This document shows, one piece after another, positions 1 to 5,014 of a stretch of DNA of 12,616 nucleotides. The DNA is from Methyloligella sp. (GTDB lineage Bacteria > Pseudomonadota > Alphaproteobacteria > Rhizobiales > JALUTE01), in contig JALUTE010000244.1 in assembly GCA_027058255.1 (NCBI GenBank), forward strand, positions 1-12,616. The letters run 5' to 3'. How positions within the stretch are numbered: position 1 is the stretch's first letter; every line of letters starts with the position of its first letter. A program made the position numbers and the translations under genes. The notes below the pieces were generated by a model that was not told where the DNA came from, did no database searches, and worked only from the letters and a program-made list of their open reading frames with translations.

Positions 1-58
1 GTATTGTGTCCTCTTCCAACCTGCTGGCCAATGCAGCGGGTAGGCCAAAGTCTCGCGG

Positions 59-502
59 TCATTTGTCATCGCACCACCCTCCTCTCTTGCCGCCACCATA
101 GCGCCGGGCCCAGCCTTGGGCCACGGCGATCTCGGCCACGTCGCGCCCGTCGATCATGACGCGCGCCAGCGTGCGCCCGAAGACGTCGCGCCGCGGCACG
201 CGCATGAGCCGGATCGTGCGCGCGCCAGAGACGAGAGCTTTGAGCCTGGCCGATGCCCTCTCCCCCATCGCCCTCTCGTGCGCGCAGCGCGGGCTATGCA
301 CCTCTGGCGCATCCATCCCCACAATCCGCACCCGCTCCCGCCTCCACGGCCAGCGCGCGTCCACCGTGTCCCCATCAATGACGGTGAGCGCCACCGGCCA
401 CACCGCCTCCGCGGCTGGGCGCCAGGCGAGCGCGAGCGCGACACCCACTCCCACGAGCATCGCCATTCGCGCAGCGCGTCGGAACCATGAGCAGTTATCC
501 AT
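59..502 (-). CDS. membrane-anchored staphylococcal nuclease-like (SNase/TNase) protein
   Basis: The 147-residue protein has one hydrophobic N-terminal segment (about residues 12-33), a signal peptide or anchor, then a single SNase (OB-fold) domain (about 38-144). Metal-binding and catalytic positions of Staphylococcus nuclease can be matched: the DGDTV motif at 43-47 (D45 like D21), R59 like R35, D64 like D40, E67 like E43 in MDAPE, and R110 in FGRTLA like R87. The catalytic set therefore looks complete. Family members cut DNA or RNA with calcium, here presumably outside the cytoplasm. The start at 502 gives the whole hydrophobic segment, but no strong ribosome binding site precedes it. The gene lies on the element side of a truncated tRNA-Pro, so it may be accessory cargo, although such genes are also common in alphaproteobacterial chromosomes. 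The substrate is unknown. Confidence 0.8.
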   Translation of the reverse strand: MDNCSWFRRAARMAMLVGVGVALALAWRPAAEAVWPVALTVIDGDTVDARWPWRRERVRIVGMDAPEVHSPRCAHERAMGERASARLKALVSGARTIRLMRVPRRDVFGRTLARVMIDGRDVAEIAVAQGWARRYGGGKRGGWCDDK

Positions 503-539
503 TCGCCCGTAACCCGTTGATTCCTCGTCGCCGTTTTTT

Positions 540-575
540 CAATGGTTGACACGTTAGCCATTGGCGTGCCTACAA
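540..575 (+). promoter_or_regulatory. imperfect palindrome with an embedded TTGACA promoter-like box
   Basis: Bases 540-563 form an imperfect inverted repeat: arms CAATGG and CCATTG, extended inward by four more pairs of which two are G-U, around a CACG loop. Within it, TTGACA at 546-551 matches the -35 consensus. A weak -10-like CTACAA or TACAAA lies at 570-576 with 18-19 bp spacing. Transcription from here would enter the tRNA-Pro fragment. It may be the surviving tRNA promoter, or an operator or integrase-related site of the element. No function is shown. Confidence 0.3.
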
Positions 576-579
576 AAAG

Positions 580-630
580 GCCGGCTTTGGGAGCCGGGGG
601 TCGCAAGTTCGAATCTTGCTGCCCCGACCA
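580..630 (+). pseudogene. 3' fragment of tRNA-Pro(UGG), probable attachment-site scar
   Basis: The 3' part of a tRNA can be drawn completely. The anticodon stem is 581-585 with 593-597, and the loop TTTGGGA has anticodon TGG (588-590). The variable loop is 598-602. The T stem GCAAG/CTTGC surrounds loop TTCGAAT (608-614). The acceptor 3' strand TGCCCCG is at 620-626, A73 at 627, and an encoded CCA at 628-630. The matching acceptor 5' strand CGGGGCA and a D arm do not occur in the preceding bases, so this cannot fold as a full tRNA. Position 580 falls at the start of the anticodon stem, a usual crossover region for tyrosine recombinases, which suggests att duplication. A plain deletion remnant is the alternative. 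Confidence 0.75.
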
Positions 631-669
631 TTTGCGGAGCGGGGCGCGAGGGAGCACGGGGACAGTTCC

Positions 670-975
670 ATGGTCGCACGCATCTTCAAACCGGCCAAGA
701 CGGCCATGCAGTCGGGCATGGGCCGGACCAAGACCTGGGTGCTGGAGTTCGAGCCGGAGGCGCCGCGCGAGATCGACCCGCTGATGGGCTGGACCGGGTC
801 GCGCGACATGCGCTCCCAATTGCGCCTCACCTTCGACACCAAGGAGGAGGCCATCGCCTATGCCCGGCGCAAGGGGCTGGCCTTTCGGGTGATCGAGCCC
901 AAGGTTCGCCGGCGCATGCACAAATCCTATTCGGACAATTTCCGCGCCGACCGGGCCCAGCCCTGGACCCACTGA
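670..975 (+). CDS. NDUFS4-like accessory subunit of respiratory complex I
   Basis: The 101-residue protein matches the ETC complex I subunit conserved region (NDUFS4, 18-kDa subunit). DPLMGWTGS (36-44), FDTKEEAI (55-62), the RKGL stretch near 67 and HKSYSDNF (84-91) all have direct counterparts in mitochondrial NDUFS4. In alphaproteobacteria this short soluble protein is a supernumerary subunit of NADH:ubiquinone oxidoreductase on the cytoplasmic arm, where it helps assembly and stability and has no catalytic residues. Full length is about 100 residues, so it is complete. The open frame extends upstream into the tRNA fragment, but the ATG at 670 is preferred because MVARIFKP is a typical family N-terminus and a GGGGA stretch lies just before it. 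It stands alone, not within a nuo operon, as is usual. It lies 39 bp after the tRNA fragment and may be read from a promoter close to it. Confidence 0.92.
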   Translation: MVARIFKPAKTAMQSGMGRTKTWVLEFEPEAPREIDPLMGWTGSRDMRSQLRLTFDTKEEAIAYARRKGLAFRVIEPKVRRRMHKSYSDNFRADRAQPWTH

Positions 976-1160
976 GGCCGGATCGCTTCGCCCACGGCCG
1001 CCCCGTTGCGCTGCGTGCGGCTTGGTGCGAAGCGGTGCATGTCTGCCGCCTCGACGCCCCGCAGGCCGGAAAGCAGCCCGCCGGCGAAGGCACAGGCGGT
1101 TTCCAACAACCCAAGGGCGGTGGCGAGAAACCGCTTGCTATCCTTGCTGGCATGGCCCAT
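927..1160 (-). CDS. doubtful small hypothetical protein
   Basis: A 77-residue frame on the minus strand has coding-like base use: by hand count about four-fifths of third positions are G or C, with a much lower value at second positions. Upstream of about 1181 this bias fades. The product has one hydrophobic stretch (about residues 11-32, from RFLATALGLL) and then a polar tail with no motif I recognise. Points against it are the lack of a clear Shine-Dalgarno sequence before the ATG at 1160 (a GTG at 1181 is an alternative) and a 49-base tail-to-tail overlap with the complex I subunit gene. It could equally be antisense bias in untranslated DNA. Confidence 0.22.
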   Translation of the reverse strand: MGHASKDSKRFLATALGLLETACAFAGGLLSGLRGVEAADMHRFAPSRTQRNGAAVGEAIRPQWVQGWARSARKLSE

Positions 1161-1337
1161 AAGGGTCGGGCCGGCGCGCACTCGCTCTTTTCGAGCTGCG
1201 GCCTCTGAGATCCCGGTGAAGACTTTGCGCCTTAACTCAAGACGTCCATGCCTTTCCCGAAAATCTGAGATGCCAAGCCGCCTCGCGCGGTTAGACGCGC
1301 TGGTACTGTGAACTGCAAACGGGAAAGGAACTCCCCC
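976..1337. other. 362-bp gap before the cold-shock gene
   Basis: No confident gene lies on either strand. The only coding-like signal is the doubtful minus-strand frame described separately. The region should hold the promoter and 5' leader of the cold-shock gene. A weak -35/-10 pair (TTGCTA at 1135-1140, 17 bp, CATAAG at 1158-1163) would give a leader of about 170 bases, which would suit a cold-shock mRNA, but the match is poor. No repeat or terminator was seen. Confidence 0.4.
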
Positions 1338-1550
1338 ATGCGCCTCAATGGCACCGTGAAATTCTTCAACCACTCCAAAGGCTATGGCTTTATCGCGCCG
1401 GATGACGGTGGCAAGGACGTCTTCGTCCACATCACCGCCCTGGAGCGCTCGGGCGTGCCGGCCCTCGACGAGGGTGACAAGGTCACCTTCGAGGTCGAGG
1501 ACGATCCGCGCGGCCGCGGCAAACAGGCGGCGAACATCCAGCTCGCCTAA
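1338..1550 (+). CDS. CspA-family cold-shock protein
   Basis: The 70-residue protein is a complete single cold-shock domain, a five-stranded OB-fold that binds single-stranded RNA and DNA and acts in the cytoplasm as an RNA chaperone or antiterminator. RNP1 is KGYGFI (14-19) and RNP2 is VFVHI (28-32). The start NGTVKFFN and the end QAANIQL are typical. Residues 57-62 (PRGRGK) are slightly more basic than in CspA. The frame is open further upstream, but the ATG at 1338 is supported by AAGGAA about eight bases before it and by the canonical N-terminus. A rho-independent terminator follows about 75 bases after the stop, so it is probably a single-gene transcript. Whether it responds to cold, growth phase or neither cannot be told from the sequence. 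Confidence 0.95.
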   Translation: MRLNGTVKFFNHSKGYGFIAPDDGGKDVFVHITALERSGVPALDEGDKVTFEVEDDPRGRGKQAANIQLA

Positions 1551-1591
1551 GGCCAGCCGGAGCGGAGCGGCCGGCCTGTGAGCCGACGCCG

Positions 1592-1621
1592 CACGAAGAC
1601 ACGACACGAAGACACGACACG
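1592..1621 (+). repeat. short 13-bp tandem repeat
   Basis: The unit CACGAAGACACGA occurs twice head to tail (1592-1604 and 1605-1617), followed by the first four bases of a third copy. It lies in the 3' untranslated part of the cold-shock gene, just before its terminator. A slippage-prone microsatellite is the simplest reading. Confidence 0.8.
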
Positions 1622-1623
1622 GG

Positions 1624-1657
1624 GCCCGGGCTGCGCAATCGCGCCGCCCGGGCTTTT
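1624..1657 (+). terminator. rho-independent terminator after the cold-shock gene
   Basis: A perfect 7-bp stem, GCCCGGG (1624-1630) with CCCGGGC (1647-1653), encloses a 16-base loop and is followed directly by TTTT (1654-1657). It lies 74 bases after the csp stop and about 120 bases before der, and would separate the two transcripts. The T tract is short and the loop large, so efficiency may be moderate. Confidence 0.6.
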
Positions 1658-1779
1658 GCTGCGCGCGGCTGAGGGGGCGAGACGGGCCGGCGGCAGGGCA
1701 GGCCTTGCACCCGCCGGGGGCAGTGGCATAGCCTCGGCCAAACAGCCGCCCCGCGCGCAATCACCCGATCGGTCCATCC

Positions 1780-3168
1780 ATGCCTTGCACCGTCGCCATC
1801 ATCGGACGGCCCAATGTGGGCAAGTCCACGCTGTTCAACCGCCTGACCGGGCGGCGGCTGGCGCTGGTCGACAAGACGCCGGGCCTCACGCGCGATCGCC
1901 GAGAGGGGGAGATGCAACTTGGCCAGCGCGTCATCCGCCTCATCGACACGGCGGGCCTCGAGGAGGCCGAGGAGGGCAGCATTGCCGCGCGCATGCGCGC
2001 CCAGACGGAGGCCGCCATTGCCGAGGCGGACCTCCTGCTCTTTCTCATCGATGCGCGCACCGGCCTCACGCCCATGGACGAGGCCTTTGCCGATCTCGTG
2101 CGCGCGTCCGGACGGCCCGTTCAGGTGATCGCCCACAAGAGCGAGCGGCGTGCGGGGGAGGCGGGCTATTTCGAGGCTTTTGCCCTCGGGCTTGGCGAAC
2201 CGCTTGCGGTGTCCGCCGAGCATGGCGACGGCATGGGTGCCCTGTACGGGCTGATCGAGGAGGCCTGCGCCAGGGCCGAGCGCGCGCGGACCGCATCCGA
2301 AGAGGAGCGGGAGAAGACCGGCGCGCCGCCTTCGCGCGATGACGGGGCGGACGGCTCCGGCGCGCGCCCGCTGCGCATCGCCATTGTCGGGCGGCCGAAT
2401 GTGGGCAAGTCGACCCTGGTCAATGCGCTTCTCGGCGAGGAGCGCATGATCACGGGGCCCGAGGCCGGGCTCACGCGCGATTCCATCGCGGTCGATCTCG
2501 ACTGGGGCGGCGAGAGGCTTCGCCTGTATGACACGGCGGGCCTCAGACGGCGGGCTCGGGTGAAGGAACGGCCCGAGCATCTCTCGGTCACCGACGCCTT
2601 GCGGGCGATCCGCTTCGCCGAGGTGGTCATCCTCCTGCTGGATGCGGCGCATCCCTTCGAGAAGCAGGACCTGCACATCGCCGATCTTGTCGCGCGGGAG
2701 GGGCGGGCGCTGGTGATCGCGGTCAACAAGTGGGATGCAGTGCGCGGCAAGGCGGGGCGCAGGCGCGCTCTCGAGGAGGAGGCGGACCGGCTATTGCCGC
2801 AATTGCGCGGAGTGCCTGTGGTGCCCGTGTCGGCACTGCAACGCACGGGGCTGGATGTGCTGATGGGCGCGGTGAAGCGGGTGGCCGAGATCTGGAACCG
2901 GCGCATCTCCACCGGCGCGCTCAATCGTTGGCTCGCCGATGCCGTGGCGCGCCATACCCCGCCGGCCGTGAAGGGCAGGCGCATTCGCCTGCGCTACATG
3001 ACGCAGGCCAACGCCCGCCCGCCCACATTCATCGTGTTCTGCTCCCGCCCCGATGCGCTGCCCGAATCCTATCGGCGCTATCTGGTGACGGGGCTGCGCG
3101 AGGCGTTCGACCTTCCCGCCGTCCCGATCCGCATTCACTTGCGCAAGGGGCGAAACCCTTACGCCTGA
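1780..3168 (+). CDS. der: ribosome-assembly GTPase Der (EngA)
   Basis: The 462-residue protein has the unique Der layout: two tandem TrmE-Era-EngA-type G domains and a C-terminal KH-like domain (about 375-462). G domain 1 has GRPNVGKS (9-16), TPGLTRD (33-39) and DTAG (56-59). G domain 2 has GRPNVGKS (204-211), GLTRDS (230-235), DTAG (251-254), NKWD (316-319) and SA (351-352). Der binds the 50S subunit and is needed for late assembly of the large ribosomal subunit. The first domain's guanine-recognition motif is HKSE (119-122), where NKxD is standard. Hyphomicrobiales often have a relaxed NKxE, so the histidine is the unusual part. An acidic and basic linker (about 165-195) joins the G domains. 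No clear Shine-Dalgarno sequence precedes the ATG, but the start fits the family exactly. A strong terminator follows the stop. Confidence 0.97.
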   Translation: MPCTVAIIGRPNVGKSTLFNRLTGRRLALVDKTPGLTRDRREGEMQLGQRVIRLIDTAGLEEAEEGSIAARMRAQTEAAIAEADLLLFLIDARTGLTPMDEAFADLVRASGRPVQVIAHKSERRAGEAGYFEAFALGLGEPLAVSAEHGDGMGALYGLIEEACARAERARTASEEEREKTGAPPSRDDGADGSGARPLRIAIVGRPNVGKSTLVNALLGEERMITGPEAGLTRDSIAVDLDWGGERLRLYDTAGLRRRARVKERPEHLSVTDALRAIRFAEVVILLLDAAHPFEKQDLHIADLVAREGRALVIAVNKWDAVRGKAGRRRALEEEADRLLPQLRGVPVVPVSALQRTGLDVLMGAVKRVAEIWNRRISTGALNRWLADAVARHTPPAVKGRRIRLRYMTQANARPPTFIVFCSRPDALPESYRRYLVTGLREAFDLPAVPIRIHLRKGRNPYA

Positions 3169-3225
3169 GACCAGGGTGCGCCGAGGGTGGCGGCCGGCTG
3201 CGGGCGCGGGGGCGAGAGAGGCCGT

Positions 3226-3816
3226 TCAGCCGCCGTGCGGCTGTTTTGCCGTGGGGCTCGGCGTGGCGGGGCGCACGACCTGGGGCTTGGATGCGGCCGG
3301 GGGCGGCGTCGTCGCGGCCTGCTGCACGGCATTGACGTCGAGATTGGGTATCAGCTCCTCGGCATTGGCCGGCTTGCGCACGCGCCCCTCGAATTGAGCG
3401 CCTTCCGAGATGACCAATGTCTCATGGACAATCTCGCCATCGACCTGAGCGGACGGGTTGAGGGTTACCCGGCGCGCGCGCACCGCGCCGCGCACCCCGC
3501 CATCGATCTCCACCGTCTCGGCGGAGATCGTGCCCGTGACCGAGCCCTCCGGCCCGATGCTGACCGCCTTGCCGGCGACATCGCCGCGAATGTCCCCGTC
3601 GATTTGCAGCGACTTCTGGGAGATGATCGTGATGCGCTCGCCGAGAATCGCGAGATCGGTGCCGATCACCGATCCGGTCATCACACGGGCTGGCTCGAAC
3701 GGAGACGGAGCCGGCGCCTGGGGCGGTGCCTGCTCGCCGACATCCGATTTGGTCTGGCTCTGGCGGTCCTGGGACTGAGGAAGGCTGGTGGTGCGGCTGT
3801 CTTGTTTGGCAAACAT
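3226..3816 (-). CDS. bactofilin (polymer-forming cytoskeletal protein), copy 1
   Basis: The 196-residue protein has a central bactofilin domain (about 49-147) made of short repeats rich in glycine and hydrophobics (IDGDIRGDV, VEIDGGVRGAV, QVDGEIV), the signature of its right-handed beta-helix. Flexible tails rich in proline, glutamine and alanine flank it. The N-terminus MFAKQ resembles the short MF-plus-basic membrane-targeting motif of bactofilins. Bactofilins polymerise without nucleotide on the inner face of the membrane and act as scaffolds for cell-wall enzymes, stalks or polar structures. The frame is open 61 codons further upstream, but the ATG at 3816 is chosen because it gives this N-terminus and GGGGAT precedes it. 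It converges with der, and der's terminator lies across its last codons. It is a clear paralogue of the bactofilin at 9890. The partner enzyme is not visible nearby. Confidence 0.92.
   Translation of the reverse strand: MFAKQDSRTTSLPQSQDRQSQTKSDVGEQAPPQAPAPSPFEPARVMTGSVIGTDLAILGERITIISQKSLQIDGDIRGDVAGKAVSIGPEGSVTGTISAETVEIDGGVRGAVRARRVTLNPSAQVDGEIVHETLVISEGAQFEGRVRKPANAEELIPNLDVNAVQQAATTPPPAASKPQVVRPATPSPTAKQPHGG
3227..3247 (+). terminator. terminator of der, inside the end of the convergent bactofilin gene
   Basis: CAGCCGC (3227-3233) pairs perfectly with GCGGCTG (3237-3243) around a three-base CGT loop, followed by TTTT (3244-3247). It lies 58 bases after the der stop and has the classic rho-independent form on the plus strand. 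The same bases encode the last residues (QPHGG) and stop codon of bactofilin 1 on the other strand. On the minus strand the hairpin is not followed by a T run, so it should act for der only. Confidence 0.72.
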
Positions 3817-4045
3817 GATGATATCCCCAACGCGTGACGAAATGACGTCGGGATCGGCGCGCGGCCCCTTGCGATCCCTGGGGCCCATCTGGCGTCGCGA
3901 ATGGGGCCTGATGATGGCCATGGGGCGCGGGCGTGCCGGAATTGTCACCGGGCGGGCCTTCGAGCGAACGCCCTGCAGGTCCGCGCGTGTTCCGTCCATG
4001 GCCGTGGGAGAGCACGCATAGGGGCAAGTCCGAGCGCGTGCCTCC

Positions 4046-4831
4046 TCACCGCGGCGCGAGCCGCAAAGCGCCGTCGAGGCGGATCTGGACGCCGTTCAGC
4101 ATGACATTCTCGCAGATGTGCTGCACCAGGGCCGCATACTCGCTCGGAGCGCCGAGGCGCGAGGGATAGGGCACGCTCGCCGCAAGCGCCTCGCGCGCCT
4201 CGTCCGGCAGCCCCTTGAACATGGGCGTGTCGAAGAGGCCCGGCAGGATGCAGGCCGTGCGGATGCCCTCGCGTGCAAGGTCACGGGCCACGGGCAGCGT
4301 CATGGCCGCCACCCCGCCCTTGGATGCCGCATAGGCGACCTGGCCGATCTGGCCCTCGACAGCGGCGACCGAGGCGGTGGACACGATCACGCCCCGCTCG
4401 CCATCGGGGCCGATGGGCTCGGCTGCCATCATGCCGGCCGCGCACTTGGCGGTCATGTGGAAGGTGCCGACGAGATTGACCTCGATCACGCGGCGGAAGG
4501 AGGCGAGATCATGCGCCTCGATGGCGCCGCTGTCGCGATCCCGCCGGGCCGTTTTCTTGCCAATCGCGATGCCGGCGCAATTGACGAGGATGCGCTCCTG
4601 ACCATGGGCCCGGCGGGCCGCCTCGAGGGCGCCATCCACGCTCGCCTCGTCGGTGACATCACAGGGCGCGAAAAGCCCCCCGATCTCTTGCGCGAGACGG
4701 GCGCCTGCCGCCTCGTTCATGTCGAGGATGGCGACCCGAACGCCCGCGCCCGCGAGCCTGCGCGCGCTCGCCTCGCCGAGCCCCGACGCGCCACCCGTTA
4801 CCAGCGCCGCGATTTCCCTGCCGAGTTTCAT
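4046..4831 (-). CDS. short-chain dehydrogenase, HSD10-like (type II 3-hydroxyacyl-CoA dehydrogenase)
   Basis: The 261-residue protein is a classical SDR with a Rossmann fold. TGGASGLG (12-19) binds the dinucleotide and D37 after the second strand favours NAD. NCAG is at 84-87 and N119 is in VNLVG. The catalytic residues are S154, Y167 and K171 (YAASK). Ends such as TASVAAVEGQIGQ, MTLPVARDL, LPGLFDTPM, PSRLGAPSEYA and NGVQIRLDGA closely follow human HSD17B10, so the likely reaction is NAD-dependent oxidation of 3-hydroxyacyl-CoA or 3-hydroxy-2-methylbutyryl-CoA in fatty acid or isoleucine breakdown. The exact substrate is inferred. A nine-codon longer frame exists, but the ATG at 4831 has AAGGAG nine bases upstream and is preferred. 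No beta-oxidation genes adjoin it. An inverted repeat 30-40 bases upstream may be an operator. Confidence 0.9.
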   Translation of the reverse strand: MKLGREIAALVTGGASGLGEASARRLAGAGVRVAILDMNEAAGARLAQEIGGLFAPCDVTDEASVDGALEAARRAHGQERILVNCAGIAIGKKTARRDRDSGAIEAHDLASFRRVIEVNLVGTFHMTAKCAAGMMAAEPIGPDGERGVIVSTASVAAVEGQIGQVAYAASKGGVAAMTLPVARDLAREGIRTACILPGLFDTPMFKGLPDEAREALAASVPYPSRLGAPSEYAALVQHICENVMLNGVQIRLDGALRLAPR

Positions 4832-4859
4832 GGCCGCATGCTCCTTCGCCGATCGCATT

Positions 4860-4888
4860 CTGTCTGGACAGCATCTGCCGGCATCCTA
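4860..4888 (-). promoter_or_regulatory. candidate operator and -10 box of the dehydrogenase gene
   Basis: Reading on the minus strand, TAGGAT (4883-4888) could serve as a -10 box with a poor -35 (TTCCAA, 4905-4910, 16 bp apart). Just downstream is the inverted repeat CTGTC-CA-GACAG (4860-4871), which ends 13 bases before the Shine-Dalgarno sequence. Its placement over the expected transcript start would suit a repressor of the TetR or GntR type, as is common for acyl-CoA metabolism genes. Twelve bases is short for an operator, so chance is possible. Confidence 0.3.
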
Positions 4889-5014
4889 GCGCCATTCGGG
4901 CCGGTTGGAATGACACTTTCAGGCAAGGCCCCAGCGTGACACGCCAGGGCGGTGTCCCCTGCATCCGGGACGCATCCGCCAATGGCCGAGACGGGCAGCC
5001 CGGAGGTCGGCCGC

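Larger units (their letters stand above)
1..579. mobile_element. possible right end of an integrated element
   Basis: The stretch left of the truncated tRNA-Pro is inferred to be the end of an element inserted into that tRNA gene. The visible support is that tRNA sequence begins abruptly at about 580, inside the anticodon stem, with no 5' half before it. Elements that use tRNA genes usually rebuild an intact tRNA at the integrase end and leave a 3' fragment at the other end, so the integrase and intact tRNA would lie left of base 1. No integrase, transposase or terminal repeat is visible here. The only gene is a nuclease-like one. A simple deletion of the tRNA 5' half would explain the same data. 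Confidence 0.35.

Noticed and set aside
542..630. A full functional tRNA-Pro
   Set aside because: No CGGGGCA acceptor strand or D arm exists in the 100 bases before the anticodon stem, and a group I intron would not remove the 5' half.
154..972. 272-codon minus-strand frame spanning the tRNA fragment
   Set aside because: It overlaps the nuclease, tRNA fragment and complex I gene and shows no domain.
1290..1318. Promoter TTAGAC-17-TGCAAA directly before the cold-shock gene
   Set aside because: Both boxes are poor matches, and the leader would be only about 13 bases and barely hold the ribosome site.
3817..3999. 61-codon N-terminal extension of bactofilin 1
   Set aside because: It is arginine- and proline-rich with no similarity, and it would bury the MFAKQ targeting motif.
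4832..4858. Nine-codon N-terminal extension of the dehydrogenase
   Set aside because: AAGGAG is placed for the inner ATG at 4831 and would lie inside the coding region of the longer form. Family proteins start just before the TGGASGLG motif.
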